Positions 14,589 through 22,900 of a stretch of 32,779 bases of DNA are shown one piece after another (within the stretch, counting starts at the first letter, position 1; every line of letters begins with the position of its first letter). The DNA lies in NCBI GenBank assembly GCA_900540705.1, contig UQGR01000021.1, positions 1 through 32,779 of the forward strand. The letters run 5' to 3'. Source of the DNA: an uncultured Mollicutes bacterium (GTDB lineage Bacteria; Bacillota_I; Bacilli_A; Acholeplasmatales; Anaeroplasmataceae). Made by a program: the position numbers and the translations under genes. The notes below the pieces were generated by a model that was not told the origin of the DNA, did not search any database, and saw only the letters and a program-made list of their open reading frames with translations.

Positions 14589-16684
14589 ACGTCCCTCCTA
14601 TATCGCAGAGAATGCTCAAATTCATCCTCCAGCATAAGATAATCCTTTTCAACCGTTACATCTGCTTCCTCCAGATGATATCCTGGAATAGATATTTTTA
14701 TCGGTTGAGGCTGACTAGCTGCGAGACGCAGTTCTATGTCTGAATTGGTTCTCTTTACCGCTATACAAGCACATCCCTGAATGGACATACCCTCAATTTC
14801 TACCTTATATCCCTTTTGAAATAGATTGATGAAAATATAGGATTTATAGGTTACTATATGAGCATGCTCTAAAATCTTTATCTCATACTCATCCTCCAAA
14901 CAATTCTTTTTAGGATAAAGCTGATACACATATTCCTTCGGGTTTTTATAATAAAAGCGAGTAATGGTAAATACTTTAGGCTCATCCTTCTCATTTTGGT
15001 TTAAATCAAAATAGGATCTCTTTTCTTTTTTTGTCTCTACAATTGGTAAATCTTTTGTATAAAGTAGAAAGGCCTTACCTTCAAATGCATTCTTATTTTG
15101 CAGGTAATTCCCTTCAAAATTATATATGGTTGAAACATACTCTAAATCAGAAGATATGTTTGACCCAATCGCCAATAATGAATTTTCTAAAACAATCTTA
15201 GAAAAGTAGCCCTTAACCTGATTATTTTGATGAAAGCAGGTATTTAGACAAGTATCCATAGTTACACCCGCTGTGATTTGGTTATCCATAGTTTGATTCG
15301 GTTGTTCTTCCAAAAGAGGATTGGTAGAACCATTTCGATAAAATGGATTTATTTTTAAAACCTCATCTGGTTCTGGACTTTCATTATAATATAAATCAAA
15401 GGTGTAATTAGATTGGTAATATCCCAATAGATTTTCACCATTGATACTTTCATAATCGGCAACTGTATTAGAATGAGCAGATATAGCTAGCAAATAGGAA
15501 TTGTTTCTTTTGATATACCGGTCCATAGAATTAAAGGCGTAAGCCTTAGGTGTATAGAAGAAAAATTCCTCTTCATTAAAGATTAAATCAATAAAGCCTT
15601 GTTTACTATACAGCTTGGCCAAGCGATGAAAAGCAGCTAAAATCGTCTTAAAGCTATAATGACAATCCGCTCTTCTACTGATGGCTCTTCCTCTAACACA
15701 ATCAAGTGCCCTTTGATGATACAAAAATGGCAGGTAAGATTCTTCAATAACTGCATATAACTCACTTAAATATTCCGTACAATCCTGTCCTAAATAATAA
15801 TAAATTTCCAGGATTTTTGTTATAGAATGCAGGAGAACCTCTCCATAGGAGGCTGTGTATGGAATTGTCGTATGATAGATAAATCCACCATCCCTATGAA
15901 ATCCATTCCCCACCTTGGTAACCTGAATCAACTCTGGTAAAAGGGCATACAGCCTTTCTACCTCTTCTTCGTTGTGCCATAGGATATTTCTCAATAGACA
16001 AATATAAATATTATCTGCCAAATTCGCATAATTCGTTCGAAGTCTATTTATATTTGGATAGTTTCTTCGATAATACTCATAGATGGCCTCAGGGATATAG
16101 AAATTTTCAATTGCCAAATACCAGCATAGCTCATCCTTAGAGATATCCTCATAAAATAGGACAAGTATTTCATTTAAACATCTAGGAATACCAATTTCAT
16201 ATACCCACCAATTTCCAATATAATTGGTTTTGCCAGAATATTCCTTTACCACTTGACTTTTAAGCTCCTTTAATACGGCTTCTTGTAAAATATCATCTCC
16301 TGCTTTTTTACTTTGCTTGGCAAGCTGTAGTAATCTTTTAAAAATGTGATATATACGCTCCGTATTTTCCAATGGTAAATCTTTATATAGATTTTCTAAG
16401 AGAATGGTATTTTCTATTGGAGCTTCTAATAGAGAATTCTTACATCCCTGTATTGCTTCCAAAAAGCTTTTATTCCAACGCCTTAAAGTGATTTTAATAT
16501 CCTGACTATCCTCAATTTTGCAAAAAGAGAATTGATCTAGGAAAATCATATAATATCCTTGATTAGAAATGGGAAATTCCATTGGCTTCTGATCTAAGAT
16601 ATAGGGAATGACCGTACTATCCATATCCTTTAAAACATGCAAGGATAAGAAATAGGTGCCATTATCTGGATTATAAAATTCCAT
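14585..16684 (-). CDS. PL8-family polysaccharide lyase (hyaluronate/chondroitin lyase-like), no signal peptide
   Basis: PL8 lyases cleave hyaluronan, chondroitin or xanthan by beta-elimination and leave unsaturated uronates. Numbering from the ATG at 16684, the family block NWWVYEIGIPR starts at 158. The catalytic trio of the Streptococcus enzyme is matched: Asn221 in YANLADN, His271 and Tyr280 in HTTIPYTASYG with the correct 9-residue spacing, and the RGRAISR arginines (331-337). An alpha/alpha toroid (to about 350) is followed by the beta-sandwich region. At 699 residues it is shorter than secreted PL8 enzymes and shows no signal peptide or anchor from either possible start, so it should be cytoplasmic. 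ATG 16684 has AAGGAGA upstream (spacing about 11); ATG 16708 has no ribosome site. It ends in an ATGA overlap with the beta-helix gene. Exact substrate is uncertain. Confidence 0.88.
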   Translation of the reverse strand: MEFYNPDNGTYFLSLHVLKDMDSTVIPYILDQKPMEFPISNQGYYMIFLDQFSFCKIEDSQDIKITLRRWNKSFLEAIQGCKNSLLEAPIENTILLENLYKDLPLENTERIYHIFKRLLQLAKQSKKAGDDILQEAVLKELKSQVVKEYSGKTNYIGNWWVYEIGIPRCLNEILVLFYEDISKDELCWYLAIENFYIPEAIYEYYRRNYPNINRLRTNYANLADNIYICLLRNILWHNEEEVERLYALLPELIQVTKVGNGFHRDGGFIYHTTIPYTASYGEVLLHSITKILEIYYYLGQDCTEYLSELYAVIEESYLPFLYHQRALDCVRGRAISRRADCHYSFKTILAAFHRLAKLYSKQGFIDLIFNEEEFFFYTPKAYAFNSMDRYIKRNNSYLLAISAHSNTVADYESINGENLLGYYQSNYTFDLYYNESPEPDEVLKINPFYRNGSTNPLLEEQPNQTMDNQITAGVTMDTCLNTCFHQNNQVKGYFSKIVLENSLLAIGSNISSDLEYVSTIYNFEGNYLQNKNAFEGKAFLLYTKDLPIVETKKEKRSYFDLNQNEKDEPKVFTITRFYYKNPKEYVYQLYPKKNCLEDEYEIKILEHAHIVTYKSYIFINLFQKGYKVEIEGMSIQGCACIAVKRTNSDIELRLAASQPQPIKISIPGYHLEEADVTVEKDYLMLEDEFEHSLRYRRDV

Positions 16685-16713
16685 TAAAATCAACTCTCCT
16701 TCTGCCATTTATT

Positions 16714-18282
16714 TTACTTTACATATTTTTGAATGGTGGATGTGATAAGATCCGTTCCAGCCTTCTTCATTGCGTTTACAAAGGAAGACCATGCATCTGC
16801 ACTAATATTTGTAGTACCTGCATTTAACCATTTACTAATTTGATCTAAGTATACCGTTGTTACTGCACTTCTAGATGCATTGATGGTTTGATAATCAGAA
16901 TTGCTTAGCTTAACATTAGGATAGATTAACTCATTATAGCTTAAATTTAAATATCCTTTTTCTTCATACATATTCATTGCATTTCTAGCAGGCTCAGATA
17001 ACCAAGCCTCCTCATAGGTGAAGGTTTGAACACCAGGAGTTTGTAGCTGAGCTCCAATTGTATACAAATTCGCTAAGGCTGTATTTTTATCATTCTTAAT
17101 CTTGTCTGTATAGGTATAGGTTGAACCATTCTTTGTAAAATGCTCACCCTCAATACCAAAGTTAAGCTGCTCATGTCCAGTCTCTGTAAAGAAATAGTCA
17201 ATCCACTTCATAAGCTTAATTTGATTTTCTTCACTTGTAGAGGCATTAATTGCAGTAACCGTACCAATCTGTTTACGAATGGTAGGCTCATACTTTGTAC
17301 CATCCGCTCTTGTAGGAGGAGCTATACAAACCACCTCAAAGCCGTCTACTAAATTCTCTGCATAGACATCATCATTAAAGGAATAGGTTGTACCAATCCA
17401 GTCATGGGTTGCTCCACCACTATTTTGAGCAAAGAAGGTCACACGCTTATCCTCTGTAGATGGGGTAAGGATATCTGGATCAATTAACCCTTCCTTAAAC
17501 CAGCCTGCGATTTGCTCTATAGCTGTTTTGAATTCATCTTGAATTGCACCATACTTTACAGTACCATTTGCACCACCAGTTTTATCTTCCTTATCTAGGT
17601 AGTACTCTGCTGTTGCTCCCCATAGGGATGCTAGCTCTGAAATTGCAAAATCCTTATCCTTATCAAAATATGGATAAATATTATAGGCATTGGTAAGCAA
17701 ATTCTTATTATCCTTAAAAGCCTTTAATAAATCATGGAATTGATTTACGGTTAAATCATTTAAATTAGTCTTCGTAATACCAGTAGGAAGCTTGCCATTG
17801 TCAGCAAGTGTATTTACCCAGTCCTGACGTACAAAGAATGCTTTTGCAGTTTTTCCATCTGTATAGAATGGAATACCATAAATCTTGCCATCACTAGCTG
17901 TAGCCCATGCCTTTTTCTCTGGATTTTCATCAAAGAATTTCTTTAAATTAGGTGCATGTGCTTCAATCAATGGAGTTAAATCAAGGAAAATGCCATCCTT
18001 TAACGCAGTAGCCTCAATCGTATCCTGATCGTTAACAACTAGATTTGCATCCTTTCCTCTTAAATTATAAATCGTATCATAATTGGTATCATACTTTTGT
18101 AAAACACCCTTAAGCTCTATGCCAGCATATTCATTTGCTTTTTGGAAAACAGGCATATCTGATTTATAGATGTAGTTTTCCTGATAAAGGAAAATGGTCA
18201 TCTCATCCCCTTTACCACCACAAGAAGCCAATGTTAAAACACTAGTCACGATTAGCATCAGCATCATCAATAGCTTTTTCAT
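16714..18282 (-). CDS. Extracellular solute-binding lipoprotein of a sugar ABC importer
   Basis: A 522-residue substrate-binding protein of the large LplA/YtcQ-like CUT1 class, which captures oligosaccharides at the membrane surface. The lipoprotein signal is clear: MKKLLMMLMLIVTSVLTLAS followed by Cys21 and GGKGDE. Family-like segments include DGKIYGIPFYTDG, WVNTLADNGKLPTG and the C-terminal TVYLDQISKWLNAG. The start overlaps the heparinase-like gene by 41 bases in another frame, and its ribosome site AAGGAG (7 bases before ATG) is encoded within the KRRKK tail of that protein. Its partner permeases lie about 8 kb upstream in the same operon, separated by two giant surface-protein genes, which is unusual. 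Probable ligands are lyase products of glycosaminoglycans, by context only. Confidence 0.93.
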   Translation of the reverse strand: MKKLLMMLMLIVTSVLTLASCGGKGDEMTIFLYQENYIYKSDMPVFQKANEYAGIELKGVLQKYDTNYDTIYNLRGKDANLVVNDQDTIEATALKDGIFLDLTPLIEAHAPNLKKFFDENPEKKAWATASDGKIYGIPFYTDGKTAKAFFVRQDWVNTLADNGKLPTGITKTNLNDLTVNQFHDLLKAFKDNKNLLTNAYNIYPYFDKDKDFAISELASLWGATAEYYLDKEDKTGGANGTVKYGAIQDEFKTAIEQIAGWFKEGLIDPDILTPSTEDKRVTFFAQNSGGATHDWIGTTYSFNDDVYAENLVDGFEVVCIAPPTRADGTKYEPTIRKQIGTVTAINASTSEENQIKLMKWIDYFFTETGHEQLNFGIEGEHFTKNGSTYTYTDKIKNDKNTALANLYTIGAQLQTPGVQTFTYEEAWLSEPARNAMNMYEEKGYLNLSYNELIYPNVKLSNSDYQTINASRSAVTTVYLDQISKWLNAGTTNISADAWSSFVNAMKKAGTDLITSTIQKYVK

Positions 18283-21200
18283 CTTTTTTTCTCCTTTTTT
18301 TCAATATTATAATTACAACTGTAACAAGTACTGCTACTCCTACAGCGCCTCCTACACATCCTAAGATGATAGGTAGCACAGAATTATCCTCTGCCGGTTG
18401 AACTGGCTCATAATTATTATGATAAAATTCAACCTTAGAAATGGTAGTTTTGGAGTCATTGTTATTTCCGTTAAACACAATCTTAAAGTATTTTGCCTCA
18501 ACAAAGCCTAGGCTATATACCTCATCTCCCATATTGTTCGTACTTTGACCACCAAAATAACAGGTTGTCCAGTTTATGCCATCTACACTATAGTAGATAT
18601 CAAAATAGTAGGTATTCAATAATCCGCCTGAAAAACGCATAAGAACGTTAGTTACTGTTTTAACATCCTCTAATTCAAATATTACAATCTCTCGTTTTTC
18701 AGAGGTAAAGACTGTTGATTTTTCACCATCCAGGAGGTTTTCTACACCTGCTGAACCTGTCACATTTCCAACTGGAATTAGAGTATAATCCTCATATCCA
18801 TCAATGATGGTATCTACAATAAAGCGGTAAGAATAGGTTCTTGTTTCTCCCGTCTCAATATCCTCAACAATCACCTTAGTAAATTGATTGAAGGTCTTGG
18901 ATTTTTCAATGGTCACCCTATATTTTTCTTGATTGTAGGTAACTTCTAAATTAGGAACCTCTTTTACACTTTGATCTAGCTTAACCACATACTGATACTG
19001 ATAAGGATTAAAGATATACTTAAACTTGTTTCCTAATTCAGCATCAAACTCTATATTTTCTACAGAGATATCTGGAAGCTTCTTTGGTTCATCTAAGCTC
19101 CAGTTAGCTAGAGGAACAATTTCATATTTTTCAAAGCTTGTAATTTCTTCTAACGTAGGAACAAAAACAACGCATAATGTTTCAGAAACCACATTATCTA
19201 AGCGAATGACAAGCTTATTAATGCCTCGGTTATCTAGGTTACAGAATTCACCTATCGTACCTGGTAGAGCTGTTGCTGGCATAACACTGAAGGTTCCTAC
19301 CTCGCTATTGATATACGCATATAAGCTCTTGCCATTTACAATTAATCTAGCAAGCTTTTCATTGATAATTTCAATCTGAGCCTCTGTATGAGCACTCCAG
19401 TAAACCGTAGACTCATCGCGTAAAACAAATTCATCCTGAATCATTATCACACTTCTGTCATCAAATAGCTTTAGACCTCGTTTTGCAGTGATAGCATCGG
19501 ACTTATATACATTGGATAAATCGACGATGGAATATCCACCTGAGCTATTGGAATCAAATGCCACAATAGGTGCTGTAGCATATGGATCCTGTTGAAGCAC
19601 TGGATTTTTCTCTGGATTAAATACTAATGTATTTTGACCCTGTGCACTTTTCCGGTAATATGTCCAACGCTGATAGTCATAGTCCCAGAAGCCATTAGGA
19701 ACAATCACATTGTAGGTCTCATTACAGAAGTTTCCAATGAATCTCTCTCCTAATGCATAGATTTCAAAGGTACCACTATCTAGATTCTTATGAGCAAAGG
19801 AACCACTTGCACAGTCAATTCCCTTTAACCCAGTAAAGATTGCCATTTCATCTCCAAAGGCAGAACGGAAGGTAGCAAGCTCGTGATCCTCTAAAAGGTA
19901 ATCCAACTCTTCCATATTGTGAAGCTCAATCTTATCAAAAAGGCCTGGTGTATACCATAACAGACTTAAAATGTTGTATTGCTCATTTTCATCTGCTAGT
20001 TTACTTAAAATTGCCGCATTGATATTGGTTTCATCAATCTTGGTATACCACAACAATGCTGGCTGATTGTTAGAATATTCACTTTCTCCATAATAGAAGG
20101 ATTCATGATTTGGACTGGAAGTATAAAGAGGGTAATTGATATAGTTCATAATTCCTTGTACATCACTTAATCCAAAGGAATTAATCTTACCATCCGTTTC
20201 TCCATATAGGTTTCTAAGGGTTGCCAGTAAGGAAACCATATTTCTGTGTGCATAAATGGAATAAGCAGGGCCCTCAGGGAATCCACCTGAATTAGAATAG
20301 TGAACTAATCCATTCTGTAAAAACTTAAACGCAGTGATAATAACCTGAGTAGACATTTCTCTTACATTGATTTTAAAAGAATTACCACGTACAGTAACGT
20401 CTACCTCACCATCATAGCTTAGGGTAGATAATGCAGCTAATGCTAAATTACCACAAATCAATAGACAGTGATTATTACCATGTAACAATACATTAACATT
20501 TTGGAGGGTCTCAAAGAAATAAAAGCCTTCCTCATATAATGCTTTAATTACAATTTCCTTCTGCTTAGCATCTAAGGTATCCTTAATATAATTATAGGCA
20601 AATGCCACACTATAGGTAACCATAGCGGCATCTAGGAATCCATTAGAATCCTCTCCCCAGGAAAGTCTTCTAGTTCCATCCCCACTAAATTCTTCATCCT
20701 TAACAAGCCATACCATCTGTTCCCAACAGCGCTGAGCATATTCTTGCTTGTTGGTGATTTGATATAATATGGCAAATTGTTCTATTGCGGAACGACCATT
20801 TGCTGGTACGCCAGTAGGGTTATAACGGGATAAATTTTTCTCATAATACTCTACCCATCTAACGATGTATTCATCCTTATGATTGTAGGCATCTCTCACC
20901 TCTGACAGCCAATCATCGTTACTCAATAGATACACACCACTTAAATCTAACTGATCAAACTTAAAGTCTGAAAGGTCAGGTAGTACATAGATTGTAGTAG
21001 AAACGATGGATTCAGTATCTCCATTATGGATTACTACCTCAAAGGAGTCATATCCATAGAAGCCATCCTTTGGTGTATAGTTGTAAAGTAAGCCATGGAT
21101 TACCTTACCAGTGCTAGAGTAATATCTATCCTGGATTTCCATCAGCTTGCCATCATTGATAATCTCAACCTTTCCACCATTTTTAGTTGTTAAAACAAAG

Positions 21201-22891
21201 GTTCCATCTTTGGCAGTTCCATAAATCGTACTATAGAGCTCAGCCTTCGCCTTTCTTGCTGTATATTCATTCCCAGTAGATTGAAATTGAGAACGCTTAG
21301 TCTGTGGATATAGTACCTCTACATCACTACAGGTGATTTGTATATAACCTCCATTATAATATTTAGGAAGCTTACTGTCATAATCTTTTCCACCTGCAGA
21401 ATAGTTATTTTTGTTTTCATCTGTCGTCCAGGTTAAACCTGTATTTTTAGGTGTAGAGAGCCAGAAATCTGTAGAGACACATTCATCGTGAATTGCCTTA
21501 ATATTTACTCGAATATCAATTACCTGATATCCCTTGGCTGCATCAAACACCACAATTTTAAAGGTGTCATACTCTTCATTAACCGTATAAACATCCCGGT
21601 TTGGAGAATAGACTATCTTATTATTTCTAATATAATAATTTCCATATTTGGCATTGCTATATTTATATAGCTTGAAATTTGTGCTATCCGTTACATTCAC
21701 ATTGATTACAATCGTAGAATCCTCATCTACATCAACTAAATTTTCATTGTCATTGATGTTAGCATGAATTCCATCCTTTTGACCTACAATTACGTTAATC
21801 TGAGTTTTATAGCCAAAGATTAAATCTGTAACTGTAACCGTTGTAACACCTGGAGCCTTCGCCTTAATCACACCTGCTGGTGTAACCTCAACTACTGTCT
21901 CATTATCTGTAGAATAGCTATAATTGAAATCGACCTCTGAAGCAGGATTTGTCCGACACACAATCTGTCTTTCCTCTCCTACCATCAGCTCCTCTGACAT
22001 ATTATTTACGGAAATGGATAAATGATCTGGCTCAATTACGCGGTAAATTTTTAAATCATCAAACCATATCTCACCTGTTTGACCAGAGGTATAAAGCTCT
22101 AGCTTTAAAGGCTTTTCCTTTTCCTCAATTCTAAAAACATTTGACCTTACATCTGTCCAGTCAAAGCTTCCGTTCAGCTTATCGGTCAAGGTCTTATTTT
22201 TATTATCCTGATTTACACGAATATAGGTATCCTTAGAAACCTCACTACCTTTTATTCTAGCAGTAACAAAGTACTGTCCAGGACCTACATCGTACGTCTT
22301 GTAAAGAACAGATTGGGCAATTTTTTTATGATTGTAATGAACAACATTGTTGCCATCTTCCTCTACAATTTCAACGATTTGATTATCTGTATCCACACTG
22401 CTGGCATTTCCTACCCACAATCTCCAGCCTCTTAGAGTTTCATTAGGTTGGGTCCAGGTCGTTCCAACAGTATATCCTGAAAAGTCTCCATCCTCACAAA
22501 GATTTTTTAAAGGAACATGAACATTTAATTCCGTAAAATAATCCTTAGAAGAAATTGTGACCTTTGAATTACCAGCTTTTAAGCCTATAAATTTATATTT
22601 GTAGTTGGTTAGATAAAGTACTTCTTCGTCTTCTACCTCAATTTTCAATTCAAGCTTTTCTTCTTCGGTGACATAAGGCATAAATTTGTCGGCAAAGGAG
22701 AATTCTTCACCAACATCAATCGTTATATCTCCCGACACAGTTAAAGCTTCATACTTGTCCTCCGCACTTAAAGAGAAAGAGGGGGTACTGCCGTCCCCCG
22801 TAAATTGTCTATTTAACAAGACGGCAGTACTTAAGAAAAATGAAATAACAAGAAGAAACAAAGCACTTAACTTTATTACTTTTTTCTTCAT
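18242..22891 (-). CDS. Giant membrane-anchored heparinase II/III-like lyase
   Basis: A 1549-residue exported protein. An N-terminal hydrophobic segment (about 5-26) has no clear cleavage site. A CBM4/9-like jelly-roll lies at about 130-285 (GDFSGY ... GEIWFDDLKIYRV), and a bacterial Ig-like (Big2) domain at 288-370. Two beta domains of cadherin-like character follow to about 640. A heparinase II/III alpha/alpha toroid plus beta-sandwich occupies about 650-1250: GNNHCLLICGNLALAAL with Asn807-His808, GGFPEGPAYSIY with Tyr877/Tyr880, and SFAHKNLDSGTFEIYALGE with His1034. These match the His/Tyr/His set of PL12/15/21-type lyases. An F5/8 type C (discoidin) domain spans about 1375-1492, then a membrane helix (1504-1530) and KKRRKK. 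The ribosome site is weak (AAGGA, 13 bases). Likely the surface depolymerase; substrate among heparin, chondroitin, hyaluronan or alginate is not decidable here. Confidence 0.88.
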   Translation of the reverse strand: MKKKVIKLSALFLLVISFFLSTAVLLNRQFTGDGSTPSFSLSAEDKYEALTVSGDITIDVGEEFSFADKFMPYVTEEEKLELKIEVEDEEVLYLTNYKYKFIGLKAGNSKVTISSKDYFTELNVHVPLKNLCEDGDFSGYTVGTTWTQPNETLRGWRLWVGNASSVDTDNQIVEIVEEDGNNVVHYNHKKIAQSVLYKTYDVGPGQYFVTARIKGSEVSKDTYIRVNQDNKNKTLTDKLNGSFDWTDVRSNVFRIEEKEKPLKLELYTSGQTGEIWFDDLKIYRVIEPDHLSISVNNMSEELMVGEERQIVCRTNPASEVDFNYSYSTDNETVVEVTPAGVIKAKAPGVTTVTVTDLIFGYKTQINVIVGQKDGIHANINDNENLVDVDEDSTIVINVNVTDSTNFKLYKYSNAKYGNYYIRNNKIVYSPNRDVYTVNEEYDTFKIVVFDAAKGYQVIDIRVNIKAIHDECVSTDFWLSTPKNTGLTWTTDENKNNYSAGGKDYDSKLPKYYNGGYIQITCSDVEVLYPQTKRSQFQSTGNEYTARKAKAELYSTIYGTAKDGTFVLTTKNGGKVEIINDGKLMEIQDRYYSSTGKVIHGLLYNYTPKDGFYGYDSFEVVIHNGDTESIVSTTIYVLPDLSDFKFDQLDLSGVYLLSNDDWLSEVRDAYNHKDEYIVRWVEYYEKNLSRYNPTGVPANGRSAIEQFAILYQITNKQEYAQRCWEQMVWLVKDEEFSGDGTRRLSWGEDSNGFLDAAMVTYSVAFAYNYIKDTLDAKQKEIVIKALYEEGFYFFETLQNVNVLLHGNNHCLLICGNLALAALSTLSYDGEVDVTVRGNSFKINVREMSTQVIITAFKFLQNGLVHYSNSGGFPEGPAYSIYAHRNMVSLLATLRNLYGETDGKINSFGLSDVQGIMNYINYPLYTSSPNHESFYYGESEYSNNQPALLWYTKIDETNINAAILSKLADENEQYNILSLLWYTPGLFDKIELHNMEELDYLLEDHELATFRSAFGDEMAIFTGLKGIDCASGSFAHKNLDSGTFEIYALGERFIGNFCNETYNVIVPNGFWDYDYQRWTYYRKSAQGQNTLVFNPEKNPVLQQDPYATAPIVAFDSNSSGGYSIVDLSNVYKSDAITAKRGLKLFDDRSVIMIQDEFVLRDESTVYWSAHTEAQIEIINEKLARLIVNGKSLYAYINSEVGTFSVMPATALPGTIGEFCNLDNRGINKLVIRLDNVVSETLCVVFVPTLEEITSFEKYEIVPLANWSLDEPKKLPDISVENIEFDAELGNKFKYIFNPYQYQYVVKLDQSVKEVPNLEVTYNQEKYRVTIEKSKTFNQFTKVIVEDIETGETRTYSYRFIVDTIIDGYEDYTLIPVGNVTGSAGVENLLDGEKSTVFTSEKREIVIFELEDVKTVTNVLMRFSGGLLNTYYFDIYYSVDGINWTTCYFGGQSTNNMGDEVYSLGFVEAKYFKIVFNGNNNDSKTTISKVEFYHNNYEPVQPAEDNSVLPIILGCVGGAVGVAVLVTVVIIILKKRRKKDEKAIDDADANRD

Positions 22892-22900
22892 AAAATAATC

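Noticed and set aside
14585..16684. Heparinase or alpha-L-rhamnosidase assignment for the 699-residue protein
   Set aside because: The ordered motifs NWWVYEIG, YANLADN, HTTIPYTASYG and RGRAISR fit PL8 with the correct catalytic spacing, which the alternatives do not explain.
19026..19379. A 117-codon plus-strand frame opposite the heparinase-like gene
   Set aside because: Shadow of the opposite strand in AT-rich coding DNA; its composition is antisense to real beta-sandwich sequence and no initiation signals are present.
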